A stretch of DNA of 64,000 nucleotides from Lindgomyces ingoldianus (lineage: Eukaryota > Ascomycota > Dothideomycetes > Pleosporales > Lindgomycetaceae), in contig NW_022985162.1 of assembly GCF_010093535.1 (NCBI RefSeq), positions 2,330,637-2,394,636 of the forward strand, written 5' to 3'. A program made the position numbers and the translations under genes. Below are positions 47,916-58,142 of the stretch, piece by piece. How positions within the stretch are numbered: position 1 is the first letter of the stretch; each line of letters starts with the position of its first letter. The notes below the pieces were generated by a model, which saw nothing but the letters and a program-made list of their open reading frames with translations, made no database searches and was not told the DNA's origin.

Positions 47916-47954
47916 ATAGCCGGTAGCCATAGCCGGTAGCCATAGCCGGAAGCC
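47916..47954. repeat. 13-bp tandem repeat, three copies
   Basis: ATAGCCGGTAGCC is repeated at 47916-47928, 47929-47941 and 47942-47954. The third copy has one T to A change. It is a small minisatellite. Confidence 0.9.
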
Positions 47955-50360
47955 AAAGCTGACCTCCACTGGCTCACCGATCATCCCCGTCCAAAAGCAG
48001 CCTTCACCGAAGTCTTTCCGACAAATCGAGAATTCCAGAGGATTCATCCCCTGGACCCCGGATCAGAAACTGCAGATCATCCTGATGTGATTTCGACGAG
48101 TCAGCGTTCCGCCTCTCCTCCCACAATCCAAATGGCGATTCAGAAGATGTGAGGGGCCAGGTTGCGCGCAGGGTGTAGCTTGTTTCATGCGCCTCATTTT
48201 CTTCTTTAGCAGCTGCGCGTCATGACGACCAGTCGAGTCACGCAGTCGCAAAAACGGCGGATCGAACGGGGGTGAGGTTGCAACGTGGCACTTTGCAAAA
48301 GTGATCGCAGTAGATAACCCGGGGTCGAGGCCTGAACGTGGGCCTGAACGGTGAGTACAGCACTCTCTTCAAAACGAAATAGAAGCAGATATTGAAAGAC
48401 CATGGTGTGATTTTTTTTTTTGGGGGGGTTTTCGCCCTGCTGTCGGTGGAACTCGATTCGAAACTGAGGCGTTGCTTTGATCACGGACAGGTAGGACAGC
48501 GCATTCTCCGAGCAAGGAAAGTCACCGTTCGTCCGTCTCGGAGGTCTTCTTTCCCTGACCGCTGTCCTTCGAAACAACAACCCCATTCCAAACCTTCTCC
48601 GCAATTTACACACGGTTTCCATTCAATTCTTAATGGGGAATCAATCAATCAATCAAGCCACTCTCTCGCAAAAAGGGTAAATGAGGCGTGCGATTTCCAC
48701 GCCGACCGTCTCCACCACGCCCCACACCGCGCCCTCGGCTTCCTCATCTGCATCCATATCCGCGACTACTGACTCCAATTCTCTGGGTTTGGGATTCTCA
48801 TCGGGGGGAGCTAAGTATGAGTGACAGCTGTCCAAGGCCTCCCAAACCGCGCAGTCGGACCTTCAGTCCTTGTGGACCCCGCGACTCAACACCATGGCGT
48901 GATTGTTGCGTGACGCAATTGCGTGATGAATCATGTCTGTGGCACTGGTCGCTAGTGGGAGCTACGGGTTGCGAGCGCATTGGAGGAATGTGACGGCACA
49001 AGTAATCCCGCATTTCATTCCTCTTGAAGGGGCGTCTTTGGTACCCTGCCTCAAAGCCTCCATTCAGCACACGCACTCCGCATCTGCCGTTCACGCGCAC
49101 TTCCCATGCGCCCATTCTGGATATCTTTACGCGTGCGGCGAATTTCAACGACGCCGTCACCTTGCAAACAGACTTTTTCACAGGACTGCTAAGACGGGGA
49201 ATTCGGGAGCAGCCGAGTCAGACTCTTATCACTTATACCCCCCCATGAACAGATTGCTGGCGCGAGCCACCGCACAGATATAATTTGTATGGAAGACTGA
49301 AGATTTGTGTGGAAGACGCACGGATAGCGCTAGCAACCCGCTCGTGAGAAGGCCCTGTACTGCGACTTCTGACTGCGTTCGAGTCACCCGTTGTGGACAT
49401 CAGTTGCAGATTTTCCACCCACGAGTCCCAAAACGGCCCCAGGCCAGTCGGAGAGACATCGGCGATTGGAAACTTCAGCTGCAGGTGCTTGGTAGAATGT
49501 CAGCACGAACGACCATGCAGGAAGAATTGCAACGAATGCGAGAGCGACATGGAAGAGGTAGGATGGATCGTCGATTTGGAGTTACATCCAGAGACTACGT
49601 TTTGGAAATGGTTCTGTTAGTTCTGCACTTTTTAGCACTATCACACCAACAGTCAATACTAGAGATATTATACCCTCTTTAACTGGACGGTCATGTCTAT
49701 AGATGCGTATCTTCGTAGGCGCTTTAGAATTCAGTCTCTAGATTCTGTGTGTGCTGCTGATATTATTATGAATTGAGAGGTCAGCCGAGAATACCATTAT
49801 CAATTTCCGTAGATATCATTCTGTTGCAGTACAGCTGCAGTACCGAACTCTAACTACAATACGAAACCCAGGACAAAGAGCCCCCAACGAAACGCTATTG
49901 GATGCACTCCCTTCCAGTCACATATTCTTCCTCTTTCGACCGCGTGAATCTGACCTTATCTCATCTCCAATCATCCTTCACCGTCCTTTGGGGAATAATT
50001 GAGGATAGCAGTATAGCATCAACAAGAAGTATATTTTAGAAAGAGAAAAAGAGAAGAACCATGAGCCGCAGATTTCGTTTACATACACACGGGTTCAGGA
50101 ATGAGATTAATGCAAGGTGTTACTGAAGCAGAGAAATCAGCATTCAGATGCCCTTACGGATTAGTAGTAGGTGGAATGATAAGCCCAGTGCAGTAAAAAC
50201 ACATTGCAACAATGAGATATTATCGTATCAACAAGGACTTTGTAACTCTCGACACCAAACTATTAAAATTCTCCAACCAACCAGGACAATTCAACAGTGA
50301 TGGCCAATTTCCCCGACACGGCACAAACGCCATCAAATAGTACGTAAACTAAAGTATCTC

Positions 50361-51019
50361 TTACATCTTTCCTGTGAAGAGCGAATCCCCGTCATTCGCA
50401 TTCACCTTGCAGCTACAATCCGCCCTGTTATCCACATACGAGTTCCACGTACCTGCAACATCATTCATTTCGCAATACTCAAAGCTACCGATATTGGTCG
50501 GCGACGTAGCATAGAGGCGAGCAGTTACATTTATATTTCCCCTCCGTTTGAGTCATCTTCCTTACAAGCGCCGTCTTTGCGGTGGAGTTTGACCTCTAGC
50601 TCGCTGCTGAATGTGCGGTCGGCGTAGACTGTTGGTGATGGAAGTGGTGGCGTAGTGGAGGTAGAGGAATAGCGAGCTACATAATCAAGAGATTTTAGGC
50701 TTGATTTCGCCGTATCCAAGAAGTCAAGAGCGCGTGGAATCGCGGTAGAATGGGCAGCCTGATGACGGCTCATCTCGATATCTCGGAACTCGATGCTAGC
50801 TGAGTAGAAGCCCCATCTTGACCTTTGAATACAGAGTGCATTGCCGACTGATGTAGATATGAGGGTCTGCAAGCAAATCGCGGTCTCCACAACTTCCACA
50901 TTCTCATCTCGTGGAGAGAGATATGCCTTCCCTGCGTCTGTAAGGGTGAATGTCATAGGTACCGATGACTGAGGCCTTGATGCTAGCGTCCCCGAAGGGA
51001 AACACGCTATCAGTACCAT
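50361..51019 (-). CDS. Unrecognised protein-coding locus, structure unresolved
   Basis: A frame of about 162 codons runs from ATG 51019-51017 (MVLIACFPSGTLASRPQSSV) to a stop at 50533-50531. It contains SVGNALCIQRSRWGFYSASI and SSTSTTPPLPSPTVYADRTF. Just downstream, a second frame from about 50545 to the stop at 50363-50361 (NVTARLYATSPTNIGSFEYC, EMNDVAGTWNSYVDNRADCS) looks more protein-like and would need an intron or frame change to join. Upstream the first frame is open (EPEPTILDPNANTCPLDLSM) until a TGA near 51085, so an earlier exon is possible. A further frame at 51095-51304 (GKTATLLQCSPVYNRAFSC) could belong to the same locus. I do not recognise the family. It may be a multi-exon surface protein or a decaying gene. 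Confidence 0.3.
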
Positions 51020-51764
51020 GCTCAAATCTAAAGGACAGGTATTCGCGTTTGGATCCAGGATAGTGGGTTCCGGTTCTGTATAATCACGGTTCCTTCACAA
51101 TTCCTTCTGGTGTGATGGAAGGGAGAGGGGGTGACTCATCCTGTGCTCATAACCGCGATCAAAACAGGAGAAGGCTCTGTTGTAGACGGGTGAGCATTGA
51201 AGGAGAGTGGCTGTCTTTCCCTGAGATTCAGACACAGAAAGGCTGGGCGGCAATGGCGACACCGCCCTTCTGAATTCGAGCTTCAGGGTCCACTGTGGCG
51301 GCAAGCATCATTCCTTACGTGACTGGGTCCTCCCGCTTTTTACTGAGTCTTCTTCAGTTGACAAGACTCCCACTACATATTCCACCCACGATGCTTGGAG
51401 TACAACTTCTATTCAGCCATCTCCCACGAGACCCCATCACATCTTCGACTGGCAAGCCTCCAAGTACAACTTCAATTCGTAAGACTCCCGCTACACTTTA
51501 CATGGGGGTCTAGCTTCAAGTTCAGCTGGCGAGGCTTCCCTTATCTCTCCAGTGGATGAAACTACCACATGCCCAGTACCCAGACAGCCACAGCTACGAC
51601 CAGGGAATATTATACCTCCACGACACCTATTACGGCTCTAAACCATAGAGGGCAAATCACATTATCTAAAAACGTCGTTCGAAGCAAAACCAGACATTCG
51701 ACAGCCTACCCCAGCCGCCCCCCTGCAGTTCTCGCAAGCAGATTTGCATCTATCTAACATCAAT

Positions 51765-52208
51765 TCACCTTTGACACACCATCGGCATTAGACTCAAATA
51801 GTTATATGACGACGCAGGCTGGGGAGTTAGGTCCAACCCGTACTTCTCATTCCACAATAAAGTGTTGCTGGTACAGCGGTGAGGAAGAACTTCTGTTTCC
51901 CTTTCCCTGCATCTGTATTCACTTCCCGCCACATTAAAAATACCTGTCCCAGACACCAAAATGTCGATAGATTTCTCCTCACTCGATGTCATCCTAACTC
52001 CCACTCTCACAGCTATAGCTGTATTCACAATGACAACGACTTCTTTAAGAACACTGCTATCTATGAGAATTAACACATTCACGAAGGTATTTCCTGTAAG
52101 AGATATACTTATCGCCATATTATATCCTCCCGTAGCTGCCGTCATAAGTCTTTGTACAATAATTGGGCGCACACGCTCCGTGTATGCATATCTGCTTCGA
52201 TGTGGCAT
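51765..52208 (-). other. Unassigned 147-codon frame on the minus strand
   Basis: Minus-strand frame with segments such as GGYNMAISISLTGNTFVNVL and FNVAGSEYRCRERETEVLPH. The opposite strand also has an ATG-initiated frame (51961-52302) that reads as hydrophobic. Only one, if either, can be real. It lies upstream of, and on the same strand as, the unresolved locus at 50361-51019, and could be one of its exons or a relic. Confidence 0.2.
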
Positions 52209-53334
52209 TATTTTTCACACAAAGTTCGACAGCCATTTCCCAACAACTCTCCCTGTCACAAGTCAGACTTGCCTCATCTTGCGTGATTTGTCTTGCATGT
52301 AACTATTCCAACATTCGCATTCCCCGTTTTCCATATTCTAAGAATGTATATAGCTTCTCACAGTGATGATTCACAGAAGATTAAATATCCGTCAGGCCGT
52401 CCTTCACCGCTCAATTGGACAGTAAAACATCGTAGTAGTTATGTCTTATAAAATCATCGCTACCCTTAGGGTCTTGAAAAAAAAAAAACCTGTATTAAAA
52501 TTACAAAATGTCGCTTTCAGGGGTCTGTTTCTTGGAGAGTTTGAACGAGATACCCTGACCCGCTTCCTCATCCTTAGTTTTGTAATATTTCTGCAAGCGG
52601 AGTCGAATGGGACATGCCCTGCGATATTCTTTAGAGGAATATACTTGGAATTGGAGAAGGATCATCTCTACGTCTTCGCGAGTTCCAAACCCTCTAGGAA
52701 TATCTTTAATTCGAGGGCTACCTAGGTAATGAATGCCTACGGGCCATATATGGACCAGGTAATCGTAATTGCTGCGAATTATGACATTTCCAGATGCTAC
52801 CCTGTGGTCGTCTTGTGTTCCTTTGAAACCGTCGGCCTGGGGCGACTCGAATTACAAGAACCAAAGCAAGAAGTGGAAAGATCAGCCAGCTAAGCATGAT
52901 GGGCGCTGCAATTCTCGAAGAGACAATCTAAAAGTCTTGGAAAGAGCGAGGATAATGTCGATGATTGCTACTTCGGGTTGGAAGATGTCCAGAGATCGCT
53001 AATCAACGTTGTAAGCGTTGAAAGAAGCAAGTACGCTATGGGCTTGTTCAACAAAAGCGGCGATGCATAGGTAAAAAAGAAAGAAAAAGCTAGAGCTATG
53101 TTGGTAGGAAGTGGAGGGGGATGCGTATGCCCTCCCTCCATGAGTGACTAAGAGTCGAACAGGATCGAATGCGTTAGAACATAACCATTGTTCCGAAGTA
53201 TACACTTTCCAGTTGTGAGTATCATTGTATGTGTCGTTCATCCCGTTCTTGGCTAGATCGGAGTACTTCTAACGTCAGATTTTAACACGGGTTGCCTTCC
53301 CAGAGGCACTTTCAGGTAGTCGAGTTTTTCATTC
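52209..53334. other. Gene-free gap
   Basis: About 1.1 kb with short frames only and an A12 run at 52477-52488. Nothing recognised. Confidence 0.5.
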
Positions 53335-54987
53335 TTACTCCCTCTTTACGCCCACCCTCCCAATTCCTCTCAAACCCCAAGCAAACAGCAATCCCGTCGC
53401 GCAACTCAACGCAAAACAATACCAAAACGCGGCCCTAAACCCCTCCATTAATGCTAGAGGCCCCTCTTTATCCTTATACCCACTCTGCGCCGTCACACTG
53501 CTAGCAATTACCGCACTTGTAGCAAGCCCCACGCTCTTCCCAATCTGAGCGATCGTATTGAACACGCCACCAGCAAGAGCCTGAGTCCTCGCCGGAAATA
53601 CGCTAGTAATGACGAGATTCGAGACTGTGAATAATGCATCCGCTCCGATGGGGTTCAAGAACATTGCTGGAAAAGCACACACCCAGTATGTCCACTGAGG
53701 CTGAATCACCGCCATGAGTAACGCTCCAAGGCATGTCATCAAGGTCCCGAACAATACTGCCCAGTCAGCGCGGACCTTGTGGGCAATCAATCCCATGACT
53801 AGATTTGCTAGGGCACCTGAGATCGGTGCAGGAAGGAAGCGGATGGAGGATTGAATGGCGGAGATCTCTTGGACGTCTTGGAAGAAGAGGCTTAAGAATG
53901 TTTCGATAGCGTTGAAAACACCCCAGGTGAGGAAGACACCAATACAGATGGAGGTAAAGATGCGGTTGCGCCAGAGAGAATTGGGGATGATGGCAGGCCT
54001 TCCAAGCTTCTCTTGTCGACCGACCCAAAAGATGAATACCGGGATAAGAATAATAGATACTATAAGCATAGCGAGGGTCGCAGGTTCGGTAATATTTGAT
54101 GTACTGCCAGTAATGGATCTACAAGCAATTAGGACAACATGGCTAAAGATGCACTGGCAATAATGGCCCCAAACCAATCGATATCATGCTTCAGACGATT
54201 TAGGATATCGTGCTGTTCCGCATCGACCTTGGGCAATCCAAAGAAGCCTACTACAAAAATAATCGTGTTGATAATAGCGGCAATATGGAAGCCCCAGCGC
54301 CATCCAATGGTATCAGAAAAGACGCCACCGAGCGTAAGTCCTAGAGAAAACCCGATCGGTTGGCCCCCGCCCATCGAAGCAAAAGCAATGTTCCTACTCT
54401 TGCCTTCGGGAAAGGTAGTGGTGATGATGCTGACAGCGGACGGAAGGCAGAAAGAGATGGCAATCCCAGCAAAAGCGCGGAATACTATGAGTTGCATGCC
54501 ATCTTGTGCGAGACCACAGGCAAGAGTGAACCCGGACTGAAGGACACATCCGGTGAGATACATGGGTCTGCTCCCTACTACATCTGCGACAGAGCCGAGG
54601 AGAAGAAGAGTACAACCACAGGTCAATGCGTAGATTGAAACTGGCCTAGATAGGATCAGTATTTTCAAGTAAGTTAGCCCGTCAATGGTCATACCACAGT
54701 AGCAAATTCGGTTCGAGCCGCAAATCATGTGCCATAGTTGGCAGCCCAACCGTCACCAAGCCAGCCAGCAAACTGCTAATGCCTGTAATACAAACGACGC
54801 AAAGTAGCACAATGGTGGTTGTCCCCTTTCCAGGAACATCGGCCTGTTGAGCTACCACAGCATTGGCAGGTGGGTTGATAGGCCGAGTGTCGTTCAACGG
54901 CGGAGTGTTGCTGCCCTTCAAACTGAGACTCGGGGGTTGTGTGACTGGCTCCGGGTATTGAACTAATTCAATCGACGAGCGCGACAT
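53335..54987 (-). CDS. MFS transporter, DHA2-like (14 TM), with an apparent frameshift
   Basis: Drug:proton antiporter-type permease of the plasma membrane. Start ATG 54987 (MSRSSIELVQYPEPVTQPPS); a cytosolic tail of about 55 residues precedes TM1 (TTTIVLLCVVCITGISSLLA). Intron 54694-54646 joins LEPNLLLW to PVSIYALTCGCTLLLLGSVA. Fourteen hydrophobic segments can be counted, including GGGQPIGFSLGLTLGGVFSD and GWRWGFHIAAIINTIIFVVG (DHA2-type TM5-6 region) and LNPIGADALFTVSNLVITSV. Within TM7 the frame that reads DIDWFGAIIASASLAMLS ends at TAA 54131-54129. The reading continues one frame over as VLIACRSITGSTSNITEPAT. I found no intron that repairs this, so the gene is either a recent pseudogene or the assembly lost one or more bases near 54130-54150. 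Stop of the second frame is at 53337-53335. Confidence 0.85.
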
Positions 54988-55678
54988 GTTGATGATGGAC
55001 AGATAGGTGTGGGCAGAATTTTGAAAGAATTAAAATATTGATGCGGAATAAAGCCGCACCACCGCCTGGCTCTTTCATAAAATGTCATGATTACCTCATA
55101 CATTGTAGAGCAGTTCGGAAGTTAGTCCATGCAAGGTGCAGCAGGGACTTTCGTCAACGCCGAAGTTGTGCTCTTTCACATGATCTAAGCGAGGCGGAAG
55201 TCGACCATGCGGGTCACTCCGAAATGTAACATCATAGTCCATGATAGGTGTATTCCTTGTGTCCTCACCACTCAGTTCGGATGCGTTTTGGAGATCTAAA
55301 AGGCGGCTAAGTCGCACACGCATTTCACACCAGTTTAACCTCTTAGGAATGACAGATATATCATGCCCGCGAATTAAAACGCAGCCCCAACAGCTAGACC
55401 CCAATTCTTTTCCAAAAGGAACATAAGAGACCGAATGAAGGAATAAACGATACCCGCCACCAGATTGCCAGCACTTCAAATCTTAATTCACTGTTCTTTG
55501 AGGTCCCCGATCGAAACTTTGCTCAGGCTTTATTACCTTGTACATTTAGCCTTCAAATTAAGAGTCTAGTTAGCTAAGGCACTTTCAGCTTCACACGAGC
55601 TTCGAGGACTTACACTGAAGACCATTAAAGGCCCCAGTTGATGCAAGAACACCACAGGCAATTGAGCATTTCCATTCA
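54988..55678. other. Region between the MFS gene and a coding relic
   Basis: A 127-codon minus-strand frame at 55096-55479 (CWQSGGGYRLFLHSVSYVPF and so on) starts at TTG and is unrecognised. It could be an exon connected with the fragment at 55679-55939. Confidence 0.35.
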
Positions 55679-55939
55679 TCACAGAAAGTGCAGCAGCACC
55701 TGCTCCACGGCCGTTCCACGGTAGTTTTCGCCCCTGACGAAAAGAGCGTTGGCGGGAGAGGTTCCAGTTTCAAGTTCTCTGATTACCTTGACAGCGGCTT
55801 CGTTCAAATACTCAAGAGTGGGGAGCTCTCGAGTAACTAGATTGGCAAGAGTGGACAGTGGAGTTAGGAGAGTGAGGAGAGTGGCTGTATTGAAGTGCGT
55901 TCTGTCTTTGTGAGTGGCGTTGGTGAGTTGAGAGGTGAT
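55679..55939 (-). other. Exon-like coding fragment, unrecognised
   Basis: After a good acceptor (TTTTCAG, ending at 55940) the minus strand reads ITSQLTNATHKDRTHFNTAT, then LLTLLTPLSTLANLVTRELP, TLEYLNEAAVKVIRELETGT and SPANALFVRGENYRGTAVEQ before a TGA at 55681-55679. The composition looks like real protein, but no start exon or downstream exon is certain. It may be part of a small gene or a relic. I do not recognise the family. Confidence 0.35.
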
Positions 55940-57192
55940 CTGAAAAGTGGAAAAGGTGCTTTATTAAAAGAAATAGTAATACTCGCAATTGTAGCGGGTG
56001 AATTGGTGCTGGATTTTAATTAACTTCATACTGTCTTTAAAAAAGGAATAAGGTATTAATTGGAGATATTCTATAGACTAGCCTCTTACACCTCCAACAA
56101 ACAACCAACCGCTTACACGAGGGCCTGCTCGACTAGTAAAGGGCATGAAGGGGCCAAAAGTATAGATCAGAAAGAGAGTAGCCAATCGCCAATCTCTCAT
56201 TGTCAACCACTAGACGGGATTTCGGGCTTAGATTTGTGGAATCATCTTTGCGACGAGATGGCTTTCCTCTTCTGTCTACTAAGGGGCTGCTTTGTCTGGA
56301 AATGACATGCCCCTCTTCACGGGGAGGAATAATTATCTTGTCAAGAATTGTTATGACACAGCTGAGTCGGGGCGGAACTTCCGCAAATACTACCCGTACG
56401 CATCTCAGAAGGACAATCGAATAAAAATGGCAGGATAGAAGCGACGGCGAAGTTGCTTGGCGTTCTTCTTCACCTATTTCCCCCACAATCTACTCCCAAT
56501 GCTTTCAATCCCCACATAGCCTCATCACTGAGACCAAAATCAACGCTAACTAAAGCAGTCCTAGAAAGCCGGGGGTCTATTCGTCTACAGGACCCACTTC
56601 ACGAGGGTGGAGTCAAGCTTCATCAAAGGGCGTGATCTAATTGCACCAGGACCAGCACGTCAGAGGCCCGTTACGTTGAATCGAGTTTGTCACTACCTAC
56701 AGTGCTTACTGGCTCATTGATATCCCAAAAATTTTTCTGGCCCAATTTCTTATTTAGTCGAAACTCTTCTAAAGTTGTTATCACAGGGTGGTCCCATCAG
56801 TCCGGGGGCAGGACCTAGTATGCGGCAACTCTGTATTCCGGACAGGGTCAGCTCTTAGCTAACCAAATAGTTCTCTCCCCAAGCACTGCCTTGGTCGAAC
56901 CCTTGAACCTAATAGCTTTTCTCCTTCGCCTTGATGTTTTGTTTTTGCTATACATAATAAATCTGTGCCATCAAACTTGTGGTGCGTTTTGAGCCTGCCA
57001 GGGGAAAGCCCTTCATTTGCTTTTCTGCCAGAGTTGCATTGCCAGTTGTTTTCCCGAGCATCTAACTCACATACAAGCATTTTCTGTTGGCTTCACTGTG
57101 CCTTTCCGTTCAGCAGTGTTCGATTGGCCTCTCAGACAAATATCCCTGAAGCTAACTAAGCAGCATGTCGGACTCCCTAACACCCCACCTAG
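55940..57192. other. Gene-free region
   Basis: 1.25 kb with only short unconvincing frames on both strands. Confidence 0.45.
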
Positions 57193-57378
57193 CTCGGCAT
57201 CTGCGAAGTCTTCTGGGGTCTCCTCCGAGGCCACTACAGCGTTTACACCTACAACGCCACCATCACCCAATCCTTGGAAGGCGTAATCTTGCCCTAAGAT
57301 CTGCACGCCTGGGTCAACACCCACCAAACTCACTACTTCGACATTTACACCAGGGGATTATGTGTTCCAGAGATATGA
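57193..57378 (+). pseudogene. Coding relic with one internal stop, unrecognised
   Basis: Following an acceptor-like CACCTAG, the plus strand reads LGICEVFWGLLRGHYSVYTY then NATITQSLEGVILP, a TAA at 57295-57297, and DLHAWVNTHQTHYFDIYTRG LCVPEI before TGA at 57376-57378. The aromatic-rich, non-repetitive composition suggests former coding sequence interrupted by a nonsense change. No family is recognised, and splicing that avoids the stop was not found. Confidence 0.3.
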
Positions 57379-58142
57379 CACTTGATGATATTGGCTTTGT
57401 GAGGAATATCACGACGGCAACGGTGGGGTGGGGGATGAGGCATCAGTGGTAAAATCAGGTAAGCACGAGCTTGTATGGCTGAAATTTGGAGATTGTTAGG
57501 TGGGCTGACTGTTTGGTTTTTAGGCTATGGCGAGAGCGTGGATGGAGGAAAGTCGAACCGAGGAGTTTTAGGGGAGGCGGCAGACCGGTATTAATGAAGA
57601 GTTAGAGTTTTCGGCGAGGAAGGTTTGAGTGTGGCCTTGGCCGACCAATGGCTGTAACTCATCCCACTGGATTCGAGCGTCTCAACGCCATTGCTAGATG
57701 GAGAATTAGAGCCTCGGGGTTGTGTGCTGCGAGAATTAGTCAGAGATAGGTGTCACTAAAGGGGAAGTGAGTAACGATAGTGAACGAAGCTGAAAGGTGT
57801 CCTGGGACGCTGCTGATGTCTGCTTCGTGTAACTCTCCGCCTTACTGCGAATTCAAGGGTTGCTGATGGCTGCTGTCCGCACATTTCATGCTGTGGGCAA
57901 AGGGACAGTGGCTAACCATGAACATTCTCTCATTTCTCATTTTGTGATAGCAAAAACTCCCATTTCCCCAGCCCCATCACACCGGCATGCCCTGCGCTTT
58001 GTCTCAAAGCAGCAACCATCCGTCTATACTTCTCACTAACTATTATACCTTGCTAATACGATAACAATGTACATAGTTCCATAGTTCCAACTATCTCATG
58101 TCTGCCTGCCAAGTGCCAGTCCACAGCTCATAGTCGACCTCC
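57379..58142. other. Convergent gap before alpha-COP
   Basis: 764 bp. Nothing recognised apart from small chance frames. Confidence 0.5.

Larger units (their letters stand above)
45477..50360. other. 4.9 kb gene-poor region
   Basis: No convincing gene. A frame from ATG 45746 to 46036 (MKLLYPYWAWIAMVSKWLNS onward, 96 aa) is open but unrecognised. Other frames are short, low-complexity or start at non-ATG codons. A 15-nt direct repeat (46256-46270 and 46309-46323) and a 13-bp triplicate at 47916-47954 are present. No transposase or reverse-transcriptase motifs were seen. Confidence 0.45.
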
